Notes under the pieces: generated by a model
What the model was told of the DNA's origin: nothing
What the model saw: the letters and a program-made list of their open reading frames with translations, nothing else
Database searches by the model: none
In this document: one piece after another, positions 8,759 through 16,332 of the stretch
Layout of the letters: each line of letters starts with the position of its first letter
Numbering within the stretch: the first letter of the stretch is position 1
Assembly (NCBI RefSeq): GCF_016648105.1
Contig: NZ_JACVVE010000037.1
Span: forward strand, 1 to 56,677
Reading direction: 5' to 3'
DNA: 56,677 nucleotides
From: Pseudomonas sp. S31
Lineage (GTDB): Bacteria; Pseudomonadota; Gammaproteobacteria; Pseudomonadales; Pseudomonadaceae
Translations under genes and position numbers: made by a program

Positions 8759-9679
8759 TCAGGCATGCTCGACGAACACATCGGCAAACACCTGCCCCCG
8801 CGGCACGCCGGCAATGAACAGCCGCCGCGCGAACCGCCCGACACTCCCCGGCGCCCCACACAGCAGCGCCACCGTCTGCCGCGATGACGGCCGCAACTGC
8901 GCCAGCGCCTCCTCCAACTGGTCGGCCAGTACCAGTTCCACTGTAACCCCCGCCAGCGCCTGCAACGGCTCGGCGAGGTAGTGCCCTGCCCGCTCGCGCG
9001 CCACGTGCAACACCTTGATTTCCCCTCGATGCCCTTGGCGCAAGGCCTCGCGCAGGATGCCCCACAATGGCGCCAGCCCGGTGCCCGCCGCCAGCAACCA
9101 GAGCGGCCGCTCCTGCCAATCCGCGTCGTAATGCAGGGCCCCGCCGCGTAGTTCCCCCAGGCGCAACACGTCGCCCACCTCTACCCCGCGCACCTGGTCG
9201 CAAAAGGCACCGGGTCGCTGGCAGTCGATGTGAAACTCGAGAAAATCGTCCTCGCCCGGCAAGCTGGCCAACGAATAGGGACGTGCCACCTCGCCCAGCC
9301 ACAGCACCACATGCTGCCCGGCCTGGTAGCGCAAGGCGCGCTCCGGCCGCAGGCGCAGGCGCAACACCTCACCGAACCAGTCCACCGCACTGACCTGGGC
9401 CGGCACGCCATCGTGCAGGGGGTCGAATACCGCCACACGCAGATCCTCGACCACCCGGCACTGGCAGGCCAGGCGCCAGCCCTGGGCATGCTTGTCCAAG
9501 GCCAGGGCCTCGGGCAGGGCGTCCACCGGCTGACCGGCTTCGCAGCGCACCAGGCAGGCATGGCAGCTGCCGGCACGGCAGCTATAAGGCACGTTCAGGC
9601 CTGCCGCATTCAGGGCATCGAGCAGGTTGCTGCCGGCCGGCACCGTCCAGCGGCGCTCGCCCACGCAGAGTTCGGGCAT
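8759..9679 (-). CDS. 2Fe-2S ferredoxin/FAD-NAD oxidoreductase
   Basis: The 306-residue protein fuses an N-terminal plant-type ferredoxin domain to a ferredoxin-NADP-reductase module. Iron ligands C34, C39, C42 and C72 are visible (CRAGSCHAC and ACQC). The FAD motif is ARPYSLAS and the nucleotide motif is AAGTGLAPLWG, followed by CGAPGSV. It resembles the reductase components of ring oxygenases or CDP-6-deoxy-glucoseen reductase. No oxygenase is nearby, so the electron acceptor is unknown. It is divergent from the fumarase gene. Confidence 0.85.
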   Translation of the reverse strand: MPELCVGERRWTVPAGSNLLDALNAAGLNVPYSCRAGSCHACLVRCEAGQPVDALPEALALDKHAQGWRLACQCRVVEDLRVAVFDPLHDGVPAQVSAVDWFGEVLRLRLRPERALRYQAGQHVVLWLGEVARPYSLASLPGEDDFLEFHIDCQRPGAFCDQVRGVEVGDVLRLGELRGGALHYDADWQERPLWLLAAGTGLAPLWGILREALRQGHRGEIKVLHVARERAGHYLAEPLQALAGVTVELVLADQLEEALAQLRPSSRQTVALLCGAPGSVGRFARRLFIAGVPRGQVFADVFVEHA

Positions 9680-9835
9680 TGTCGAGGGTTCTCCCTATGA
9701 GTGATGTGAGCGGGGGCACTCAGCGCGCCAAACGATTCTACGGCCTGACGCGTAACCTGCCAGCAAAAAGGATGCCCGCTCCCCGCCCGACCATGGTCCT
9801 GATCACACGCAGGTGTTTCGCTCGTTGAGCCGCGC

Positions 9836-9911
9836 TATACTGCCGCGCCTTTTTATTTAAGTCGGCCTGACCTGCCGACGCCTTGCAAGGCGTTTCGACA
9901 CGCTGGTCGGC
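9836..9911 (+). promoter_or_regulatory. Structured leader and candidate -10 upstream of the fumarase gene
   Basis: TATACT at 9836-9841 is a plausible -10; no strong -35 is seen at the expected distance. Downstream, GTCGGC (9861-9866) can pair with GCCGAC (9874-9879). The same GCCGAC can instead pair with GTCGGC at 9906-9911, enclosing a perfect 16-base palindrome, ACGCCTTGCAAGGCGT (9878-9893). These pairings compete, so the leader could switch between two folds. Function is unknown. Confidence 0.4.
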
Positions 9912-9961
9912 ACCGTCGAGCGTCTTTTTGAATGTTCCCGTCTTTAAGAGGAGCGCGCTGC

Positions 9962-11485
9962 ATGACCGTGATCAAGCAAGACGACCTGATTCAGAGCGTC
10001 GCCGACGCCCTGCAATTCATCTCGTACTACCACCCCGTCGACTTCATCCAGGCGATGCACGAAGCCTACCTGCGTGAAGAATCGCCTGCTGCACGCGACT
10101 CGATCGCCCAGATCCTGATCAACTCGCGCATGTGCGCCACCGGCCACCGCCCGATCTGCCAGGATACCGGTATCGTCACCGTGTTCGTGCGCGTGGGCAT
10201 GGACGTGCGCTGGGACGGCGCCACCCTGAGCGTCGACGACATGATCAACGAAGGTGTGCGTCGCGCCTACAACCTGCCCGAGAACGTCCTGCGCGCCTCG
10301 ATCCTGGCCGACCCGGCCGGTGCTCGCAAGAACACCAAGGACAACACCCCGGCGGTCATCCACTACTCCATCGTCCCCGGCGACAAGGTCGAGGTCGATG
10401 TCGCAGCCAAGGGCGGCGGCTCGGAGAACAAGTCGAAGATGGCCATGCTCAACCCTTCCGACTCGATCGTCGACTGGGTGCTCAAGACCGTCCCGACCAT
10501 GGGCGCTGGCTGGTGCCCGCCTGGCATGCTCGGCATCGGCATCGGCGGTACCGCCGAGAAGGCCGCGGTGATGGCCAAGGAAGTGTTGATGGAGTCCATC
10601 GACATTCATGAGCTGAAAGCCCGTGGCCCGCAGAACCGCCTCGAGGAAATCCGCCTGGAGCTGTTCGAGAAGGTCAACCAGCTGGGCATCGGCGCCCAGG
10701 GCCTGGGCGGCCTGACCACCGTGCTCGACGTCAAGATCATGGACTACCCGACCCACGCCGCCTCGCTGCCTGTGTGCATGATCCCGAACTGCGCCGCCAC
10801 CCGCCACGCCCACTTCGTGCTCGACGGCTCCGGCCCTGCCGAGCTGGAAGCGCCGTCGCTGGACGCCTATCCGGAAATCGTCTGGGAAGCCGGCCCGAGC
10901 GCCCGTCGCGTCAACCTCGACGACATCACCCCGGAAGAAGTCGCCAGCTGGAAGCCGGGCGAGACCATCCTGCTCAACGGCAAGATGCTCACCGGTCGCG
11001 ACGCCGCGCACAAGCGCATGGTCGAGATGCTCAACCGCGGCGAAGAGCTGCCGGTCGACCTCAAGGGCCGCTTCATCTACTACGTCGGTCCGGTCGACCC
11101 GGTCGGTGACGAAGTGGTCGGCCCAGCCGGCCCGACCACCGCGACCCGCATGGACAAGTTCACCCGCCAGATCCTCGAGCAGACCGGCCTGCTGGGCATG
11201 ATCGGCAAGTCCGAACGTGGCCCGACCGCCATCGAGGCGATCAAGGACAACAAGGCCGTGTACCTGATGGCCGTCGGCGGCGCCGCCTACCTGGTGGCCC
11301 AGGCCATTCGCAAGTCGAAGGTCCTGGCCTTCGCCGAACTGGGCATGGAAGCGATCTACGAGTTCGAGGTCAAGGACATGCCGGTCACCGTCGCGGTCGA
11401 CAGCAATGGCGAGTCGGTGCACATCACCGGGCCGGCCCTGTGGCAGAGCAAGATTGCCGAGAGCCTGGCGGTCGAAGTCAAGTAA
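9962..11485 (+). CDS. Class I (4Fe-4S) fumarate hydratase
   Basis: This enzyme interconverts fumarate and malate in the TCA cycle using an oxygen-sensitive iron-sulfur cluster. The 507 residues carry the class I alpha part (RPICQDTGIVTVF and the GGGSENKSKMAM loop) and beta part in one chain. Cluster-ligand candidates are the Cys of ICQDTG and those in SLPVCMIPNCAATRH. GMIGKSERGPTAI is typical of the beta domain. I chose the ATG at 9962 because a GAGGAG site lies 8-12 bases before it; the upstream in-frame ATG has none. It is a single gene with a clear terminator. It is FumA/FumB-like; Pseudomonas naming varies. Confidence 0.95.
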   Translation: MTVIKQDDLIQSVADALQFISYYHPVDFIQAMHEAYLREESPAARDSIAQILINSRMCATGHRPICQDTGIVTVFVRVGMDVRWDGATLSVDDMINEGVRRAYNLPENVLRASILADPAGARKNTKDNTPAVIHYSIVPGDKVEVDVAAKGGGSENKSKMAMLNPSDSIVDWVLKTVPTMGAGWCPPGMLGIGIGGTAEKAAVMAKEVLMESIDIHELKARGPQNRLEEIRLELFEKVNQLGIGAQGLGGLTTVLDVKIMDYPTHAASLPVCMIPNCAATRHAHFVLDGSGPAELEAPSLDAYPEIVWEAGPSARRVNLDDITPEEVASWKPGETILLNGKMLTGRDAAHKRMVEMLNRGEELPVDLKGRFIYYVGPVDPVGDEVVGPAGPTTATRMDKFTRQILEQTGLLGMIGKSERGPTAIEAIKDNKAVYLMAVGGAAYLVAQAIRKSKVLAFAELGMEAIYEFEVKDMPVTVAVDSNGESVHITGPALWQSKIAESLAVEVK

Positions 11486-11501
11486 GCATCATGCACATGA
11501 A

Positions 11502-11525
11502 AAACCCGGCGCAAGCCGGGTTTTT
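11502..11525 (+). terminator. Rho-independent terminator of fumarase gene
   Basis: Stem AACCCGGC / GCCGGGTT with a GCAA loop is followed by a T run, 17 bases after the stop. It cleanly separates the core gene from the RHS block that follows. Confidence 0.9.
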
Positions 11526-11660
11526 CATATTGGCGATAAGCAATAATTCACGAGGAAATACTCCCCTTCTGCGATCACTTCCCTAGCGGGTCTGCCAGTA
11601 CTCCCCGAATGGCCGGTTGTTTACCGTGGCCTTTCTATTCAGTACCGCTAGGTGAACGCG

Positions 11661-13592
11661 ATGAACGATGTACCAACTCTTCCCAGCTCCGTGAATGCGT
11701 GGCTGTGGGATTTCGAAGTGACACTGGGGTCGTCGGCGCCGCTGGCTTTCAATAATGGCCGGCAACAAATCAAAGTGAACGTCGAAGTCCAAGCCAATGA
11801 ACATACCGGCCTGGCGATCACGCCTGAGCAACTCGATAGTATTACCTTGGTCGTGAAACAAGCGGACGGTAGCTATACGCCGCTTTCGACCGACCCCAAC
11901 CAGGCGTGGTTCTATTCGAAAGACCATGACCCTCGATTCGACCACTACCCGACATTGACCAGGGCGTTCACAGACACATCCGCCGTCGCTCGCCTGTCAT
12001 TCGATGCGCCGAAGACAGTTTCCTTTTACGTGTCGAGCCGTGCCACAGCGGGGAGCCAACTGGACCTGCGCGCCCGAATCACCCACTCACCGGGCGTCCA
12101 TTACTATACGGACAGCATCCCGTTCGACTCTTCCCTTAAACTGACGGCTATGGCCGCACCGACTTCGTCTTTCCCCCAAGACTATATATTCGAACAGGTG
12201 CGCGATGAGGGTTCGGTTGCCAGTGGCACCTTCATTCATGAATGGGCATTGTCGCCACGCACTGTTGGTTTTGCCTATGCCGAGTTCTTGAGAAACGACA
12301 GGCGCGGCATGATTCGCTGGCATGAGCGGGCCTTTGGCGAGCACTTTGCCACCCACGTTGGCATCGCCCTGCCGGGCGACACACAGGTGCACTACGATGA
12401 AACGCTTGGCTTACAAGGTGACTTTGTCGAGAATCGAAAACTGCACCATGTCGCATATGTTTCCGACCGCCAGGTCGTGGTATTGGCCCAAGGCGATCAC
12501 AATATTCCGTACCGCTCGGGAGCGCCAGACCGAGAAGGGCCCTGCACGCTGCACGCTGTGGACCGGCACGGTAACTCCCACTATCTCGATATCGGCTTCG
12601 AAGGCACACAACGCGTCGATCTGCGGGTCACCACCCGGCAAGCTATGAGGGCGAGGTCCATATCGGGGGGCACCCTGGATTTCTTCCAGATACGCGGCCT
12701 GAACAGAGATCAGGACAACACCCCATGCACGCTCTACGCAAACGGCTATCAGCAGACGCCGATCACCGTATTACTGCGCGCTCGTAACAGTCGCGGTGAG
12801 ATAATCGAGGTGCCTGATGAAATTTTTCAGCAGGTCGAATTCATCGATTACAACACCGGTGCCCGCCTGTCATCCAGCCAGTACAGTATTGCCACGGACA
12901 GAAACCCCAGATTCGACTATCACCCCTCCAACTTTACCTCGCGTAGCGCCAACTTCCCGGGGCAAGGAAGCAGCAAGACGTTCTACCTTTCCACCAAGGC
13001 CGTCGGGACGATCAAACTTGGCGCCAGGCTCACCTATGGCGGTCGGACGTACCGCACCAATGATCGCGCGACCGCCCCTGGCGGCGATGTTTCCAATGGT
13101 CGCTCAAACAGTTCTGCGTCATTGCACGGGATTTCCCAGGACTATACGTTCAGGGCCGACCGTTTCAGCGTGGAAAGGGTCGATTTGAAAAACGGCGACA
13201 ACTGGGACCTCGACCGTTACGAACTCAGGTTCACCGACCCTAGTTATCAGATCCGCTCCAGTGAGCACACACCCTCTCACCGAAACGACTGGCATTACCG
13301 TCGTGAGTCTCGTGGCTTTTATCAACAAGCCGCTTATGAAGTGAATGAGACCCGGGAAATCATCTACCCGTACTTGACCATCACCAATCGAAGAATCGAG
13401 TTTCCGATCAATACCCCGCGAGGCGTCGCCCATGCCGTTCGCCTGCGCACCCGCCTGGGACCACCGTCGCCGAAACGAAACGGCTCGACCAAAGTTACCT
13501 ACGTCGACCAATTCGGTAACCGCCATCCGCTTTGGCTGAACCCCATTGATGGCGGCAACCGGCTTAAAGTCTCCGACCGAGACGAAAGTTGA
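11661..13592 (+). CDS. Unrecognised 643-residue protein with two tandem ~290-residue repeats
   Basis: I do not recognise this family. The protein is soluble-looking, with no signal peptide or membrane segment, and appears rich in beta strands. It is an internal duplication. Copy 1 (about residues 31-325) and copy 2 (about 359-640) share landmarks in the same order: NGRQQIKVNVEVQA / NGYQQTPITVLLRA; DPRFDHYP / NPRFDYHP; KTVSFYVSSRATAGSQLDLRARIT / KTFYLSTKAVGTIKLGARLT; QDYIF / QDYTF; VDRHGNSHYL / VDQFGNRHPL. The ATG at 11661 follows AGGTGA by five bases, so I prefer it to the GTG at 11652. Codon usage is visibly less GC-biased than in neighbours. It precedes the split RHS genes on the same strand, so a partner or accessory role for the RHS product is the likely context. 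Confidence 0.8.
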   Translation: MNDVPTLPSSVNAWLWDFEVTLGSSAPLAFNNGRQQIKVNVEVQANEHTGLAITPEQLDSITLVVKQADGSYTPLSTDPNQAWFYSKDHDPRFDHYPTLTRAFTDTSAVARLSFDAPKTVSFYVSSRATAGSQLDLRARITHSPGVHYYTDSIPFDSSLKLTAMAAPTSSFPQDYIFEQVRDEGSVASGTFIHEWALSPRTVGFAYAEFLRNDRRGMIRWHERAFGEHFATHVGIALPGDTQVHYDETLGLQGDFVENRKLHHVAYVSDRQVVVLAQGDHNIPYRSGAPDREGPCTLHAVDRHGNSHYLDIGFEGTQRVDLRVTTRQAMRARSISGGTLDFFQIRGLNRDQDNTPCTLYANGYQQTPITVLLRARNSRGEIIEVPDEIFQQVEFIDYNTGARLSSSQYSIATDRNPRFDYHPSNFTSRSANFPGQGSSKTFYLSTKAVGTIKLGARLTYGGRTYRTNDRATAPGGDVSNGRSNSSASLHGISQDYTFRADRFSVERVDLKNGDNWDLDRYELRFTDPSYQIRSSEHTPSHRNDWHYRRESRGFYQQAAYEVNETREIIYPYLTITNRRIEFPINTPRGVAHAVRLRTRLGPPSPKRNGSTKVTYVDQFGNRHPLWLNPIDGGNRLKVSDRDES

Positions 13593-13704
13593 TCACTTCT
13601 TTCTGGTTTTGACTCCATCTTGATGCGTCAACCGTTCCGCGACCTTCGGGTCCGGGGCGGTTGCCAGGCAGTGGGCAATCAAAAAACATCCGGTGAATTC
13701 AACC
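13593..13704. other. Intergenic spacer inside the RHS block
   Basis: This 112-base gap holds an imperfect hairpin (AACCG ... CGGTT around ACC-TTCG-GGT near 13630-13662) without a T run, and the GGTGA ribosome site of the next gene. I see no independent promoter that I would defend, so read-through from the preceding gene is plausible. Confidence 0.4.
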
Positions 13705-16332
13705 ATGACGTCCTCAAACCCTGCTGAAATCCATTCTCAGGCGAACAACTTTCTTGGCGTTGTCCAATCTGCGGTCAACGACCGAACCGGACAGTTCGAC
13801 CTGAGCATCAGTCTTCCCTCGCTACTGGCCAATAACCTGGCCGGCCCTGCCCTGCAGCTGAGCTGGGCGTTCAGTTCACTGGCCTCGCAAAGCAACCTGG
13901 GTTATGGGCTGGGCTGGTCGCTGCTGATGACCCGCCTGGTCGTGAACCAGGTCGCCTCATCCTTGCAACTGCGCACAGGTGAGACTTTCGCAGTTGATAA
14001 CAGAAAGTCCGACTGGTCCAACGGCGGTACCTTGGCCTTCCACGACTACAAACTCAAGGCCATGCAGGTGACCCGCCTGAACGCTCGCCAATATCGTATC
14101 TACCACAAGAACGGCGAAACCGAGATTCTCACGCAAGCCGGTCGCAGCAACCGCTACGTGTTGACTGAATTGCGTTCGCCGGAAGGCCGCCGCCTGCACC
14201 TGCAATGGCGCTCCAGCCGACAGTCGGACTTCCTCGCCGAGATCAGGGACGAACGGCGTACCCTGGTCCGGTTCGAGCGCAGCGCGGGCGACGTGCAGGT
14301 TCGACTCGACCCGGACGATCGTCCCAGCACGGTGCGCTTCAGAACCAGCAACCAACGCCTGAGCAGCGTGCAGGTGCCGCTGATCGACAAACCCTTCACC
14401 TTCGCCTACCGACAACTGGGCGTCGGCAACCACACGCAATTGCTATTCCCTCGGTCGGTCGAGGGGCCGTTGGGCGCTACCGATACCGTCCACTGGTCCA
14501 GCCGCCAGGCACATCGGGTTCCTCAAGGCGGCCCATTCGAATACTTGCCACGCGTGACCGGCTGGACGCACGGCACTGGCGCCTCCCAGGCCGTGCTGCA
14601 CCGCACCTACCGCTGGGTCGGCCAGACCAACTTCCTGGGCTATGGCAGCATCGGCAGGTTCGATTGGGTGACCGGCCGCGACAACCTGTACCAGGTGAAC
14701 AAGGACTATCGCTACAGCGTCATCGAAACTCAAACTGACCACCAGGGCCAGACCCTCGCCACCATCACCCGTCAATGGGATCGGTTCCACCTGCTGACCC
14801 GAGAGACCACGGTCCGAGGACGCTTCGAGATGGAGACGGTAAACACCTATGGCATCGATCCTGACAAAACCTGGGAGCAGCAGAATGCGGCAAGCCAGCT
14901 GCCGCACTCGGTCACTGTCACCTACCGGCAATTGGATAGCGGCGAGGCTCGGACTGAAACCACGGCCTACACCTATGATGACTACGGCAACATGCTGTCG
15001 ACGACATTCCCCACTGGCGTGCGCGAAGAGTATTCGTATTTCCCCGCAAAAGGCCTGGGGGACGAGTGTCCACCGGACAGCAGCGGCATGGTCCGCTACA
15101 TGGCCAGCAAAACCGTCACGCCCGCAACGCTGCCCGACGGCACTCACGGTGGGGCGCCAACCCTGCGTACCTGCTATCGCTACGAACTCCTGCCATCGAT
15201 CATCGCCAATGATCCTGCGCATGCCGTGGTCATCAGCGAAACACTTCACGATCTGTCGGCCGGCAAACAGCTCGAGTGTACTGTCCAGGCCTACGAGCGC
15301 ACTGTCGGTGCGCATTACGGTGAGTTGATCCGCGCCAGCACCACCTTGAACGACATCACCACCACCACCGAATACCATCATCGACTGGAGCACGGTCTGC
15401 TGTGCACCACCACCGTGGTCCAGGGCTTCGAAGGCGACGCAGTCAACCGCTCCAGCAGCCAGCTGGCACGCTGCTCCCTGAGCGGCCTGACTGCGTGGGA
15501 AGAAAGCACTGCGGGTAGTCGCACCGCTTACTACTATGACCTGCTGGGTCGCATCGTCCGCACCGTACTGGCAGCAGACAGCGAGTACCAAGCCAGCCGC
15601 AGCTGTGCCTATCACCTGGACGATGCCTTCATACACGCCAATGCCCCTGAACTCACACGGGGGTTCCGCCCACGCGCCTGCCTGGAGGAGACTGACGCCA
15701 CCGGCCACCGCAAACGGACCTGGCTCGATGGCGCGGGCCGTGCGGTGGCGGTGCAACTGGAGGATCGCGACGATACAGCCAGCACGTTCCGCATCGTCGG
15801 CTGTACCCATTTCGATGCACTGGGGCGCACGACTGCCAGTACCGCGTGGGACTGGTTCCCAGGCCAAGCCCAACCACTCGAACTGACCAGCACTACCTCG
15901 TACGACGCCTCGGGCCATACCCAAACCCACAGCGCACCCACTGGCCTGTTGACGATCACTCGCCAGGACCCGACCGCCATGCGGACCGAAAGTTGGCAAC
16001 AGAGCCCATCAGGCCAGACCAGCGCGAAGCAGGTGGCCATGGTCAATGTCGCGGGCAGCCCGGTTTGCCAGGATCTTTTCGATCAGCAGGCACGCCTGGT
16101 CCGTACCACGCACTGGGTGCGTGATGGCCTGGACCGCATCATCGAAGAGCGTGTGTTGACCAGCGACCAGCCAGCAGCGCCGCGCATCACTCGACGTCGC
16201 TACGACGCCTATGGCCGTGTCGAACGCCTGACCCGCGAGGATGGCACACATATCGTCACGACCTACGCCGCCCACAGCGATGGCCCTCACCCGACCTCCA
16301 TCAGCCTGCAACATTCCGAGCCCTACGTATGA
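13705..16332 (+). CDS. RHS-repeat protein, N-terminal half of a split RHS toxin-like protein
   Basis: The 875-residue protein opens with the RHS N-terminal pattern (AVNDRTGQFDLSISLPSLLANNLAGPALQLSWAFSS ... GYGLGWSLL). It continues with many YD-type repeats (for example YDDYGNMLSTTFP, YYDLLGRIVRTV, HFDALGRTTAST and RYDAYGRVERLTREDG). It has no signal peptide and no PAAR domain. GGTGA stands 8 bases before the ATG at 13705, preferred over the GTG at 13693. It ends mid-repeat, and the next gene starts inside its stop (ATGA at 16329-16332) and continues the same repeat architecture. Functionally it should build the first part of an RHS cocoon-like shell. Whether both halves stay separate or are joined by frameshifting cannot be told. 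Confidence 0.85.
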   Translation: MTSSNPAEIHSQANNFLGVVQSAVNDRTGQFDLSISLPSLLANNLAGPALQLSWAFSSLASQSNLGYGLGWSLLMTRLVVNQVASSLQLRTGETFAVDNRKSDWSNGGTLAFHDYKLKAMQVTRLNARQYRIYHKNGETEILTQAGRSNRYVLTELRSPEGRRLHLQWRSSRQSDFLAEIRDERRTLVRFERSAGDVQVRLDPDDRPSTVRFRTSNQRLSSVQVPLIDKPFTFAYRQLGVGNHTQLLFPRSVEGPLGATDTVHWSSRQAHRVPQGGPFEYLPRVTGWTHGTGASQAVLHRTYRWVGQTNFLGYGSIGRFDWVTGRDNLYQVNKDYRYSVIETQTDHQGQTLATITRQWDRFHLLTRETTVRGRFEMETVNTYGIDPDKTWEQQNAASQLPHSVTVTYRQLDSGEARTETTAYTYDDYGNMLSTTFPTGVREEYSYFPAKGLGDECPPDSSGMVRYMASKTVTPATLPDGTHGGAPTLRTCYRYELLPSIIANDPAHAVVISETLHDLSAGKQLECTVQAYERTVGAHYGELIRASTTLNDITTTTEYHHRLEHGLLCTTTVVQGFEGDAVNRSSSQLARCSLSGLTAWEESTAGSRTAYYYDLLGRIVRTVLAADSEYQASRSCAYHLDDAFIHANAPELTRGFRPRACLEETDATGHRKRTWLDGAGRAVAVQLEDRDDTASTFRIVGCTHFDALGRTTASTAWDWFPGQAQPLELTSTTSYDASGHTQTHSAPTGLLTITRQDPTAMRTESWQQSPSGQTSAKQVAMVNVAGSPVCQDLFDQQARLVRTTHWVRDGLDRIIEERVLTSDQPAAPRITRRRYDAYGRVERLTREDGTHIVTTYAAHSDGPHPTSISLQHSEPYV

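Noticed and set aside
9944..11422. 492-codon frame antisense to the fumarase gene
   Set aside because: Shadow frame of a high-GC3 gene, rich in His, Val, Asp and Gly; no domain or ribosome site.
13630..13662. Hairpin between the duplicated protein and the first RHS gene as a terminator
   Set aside because: The stem is imperfect and there is no T run, so it is not evidence for separate transcription.
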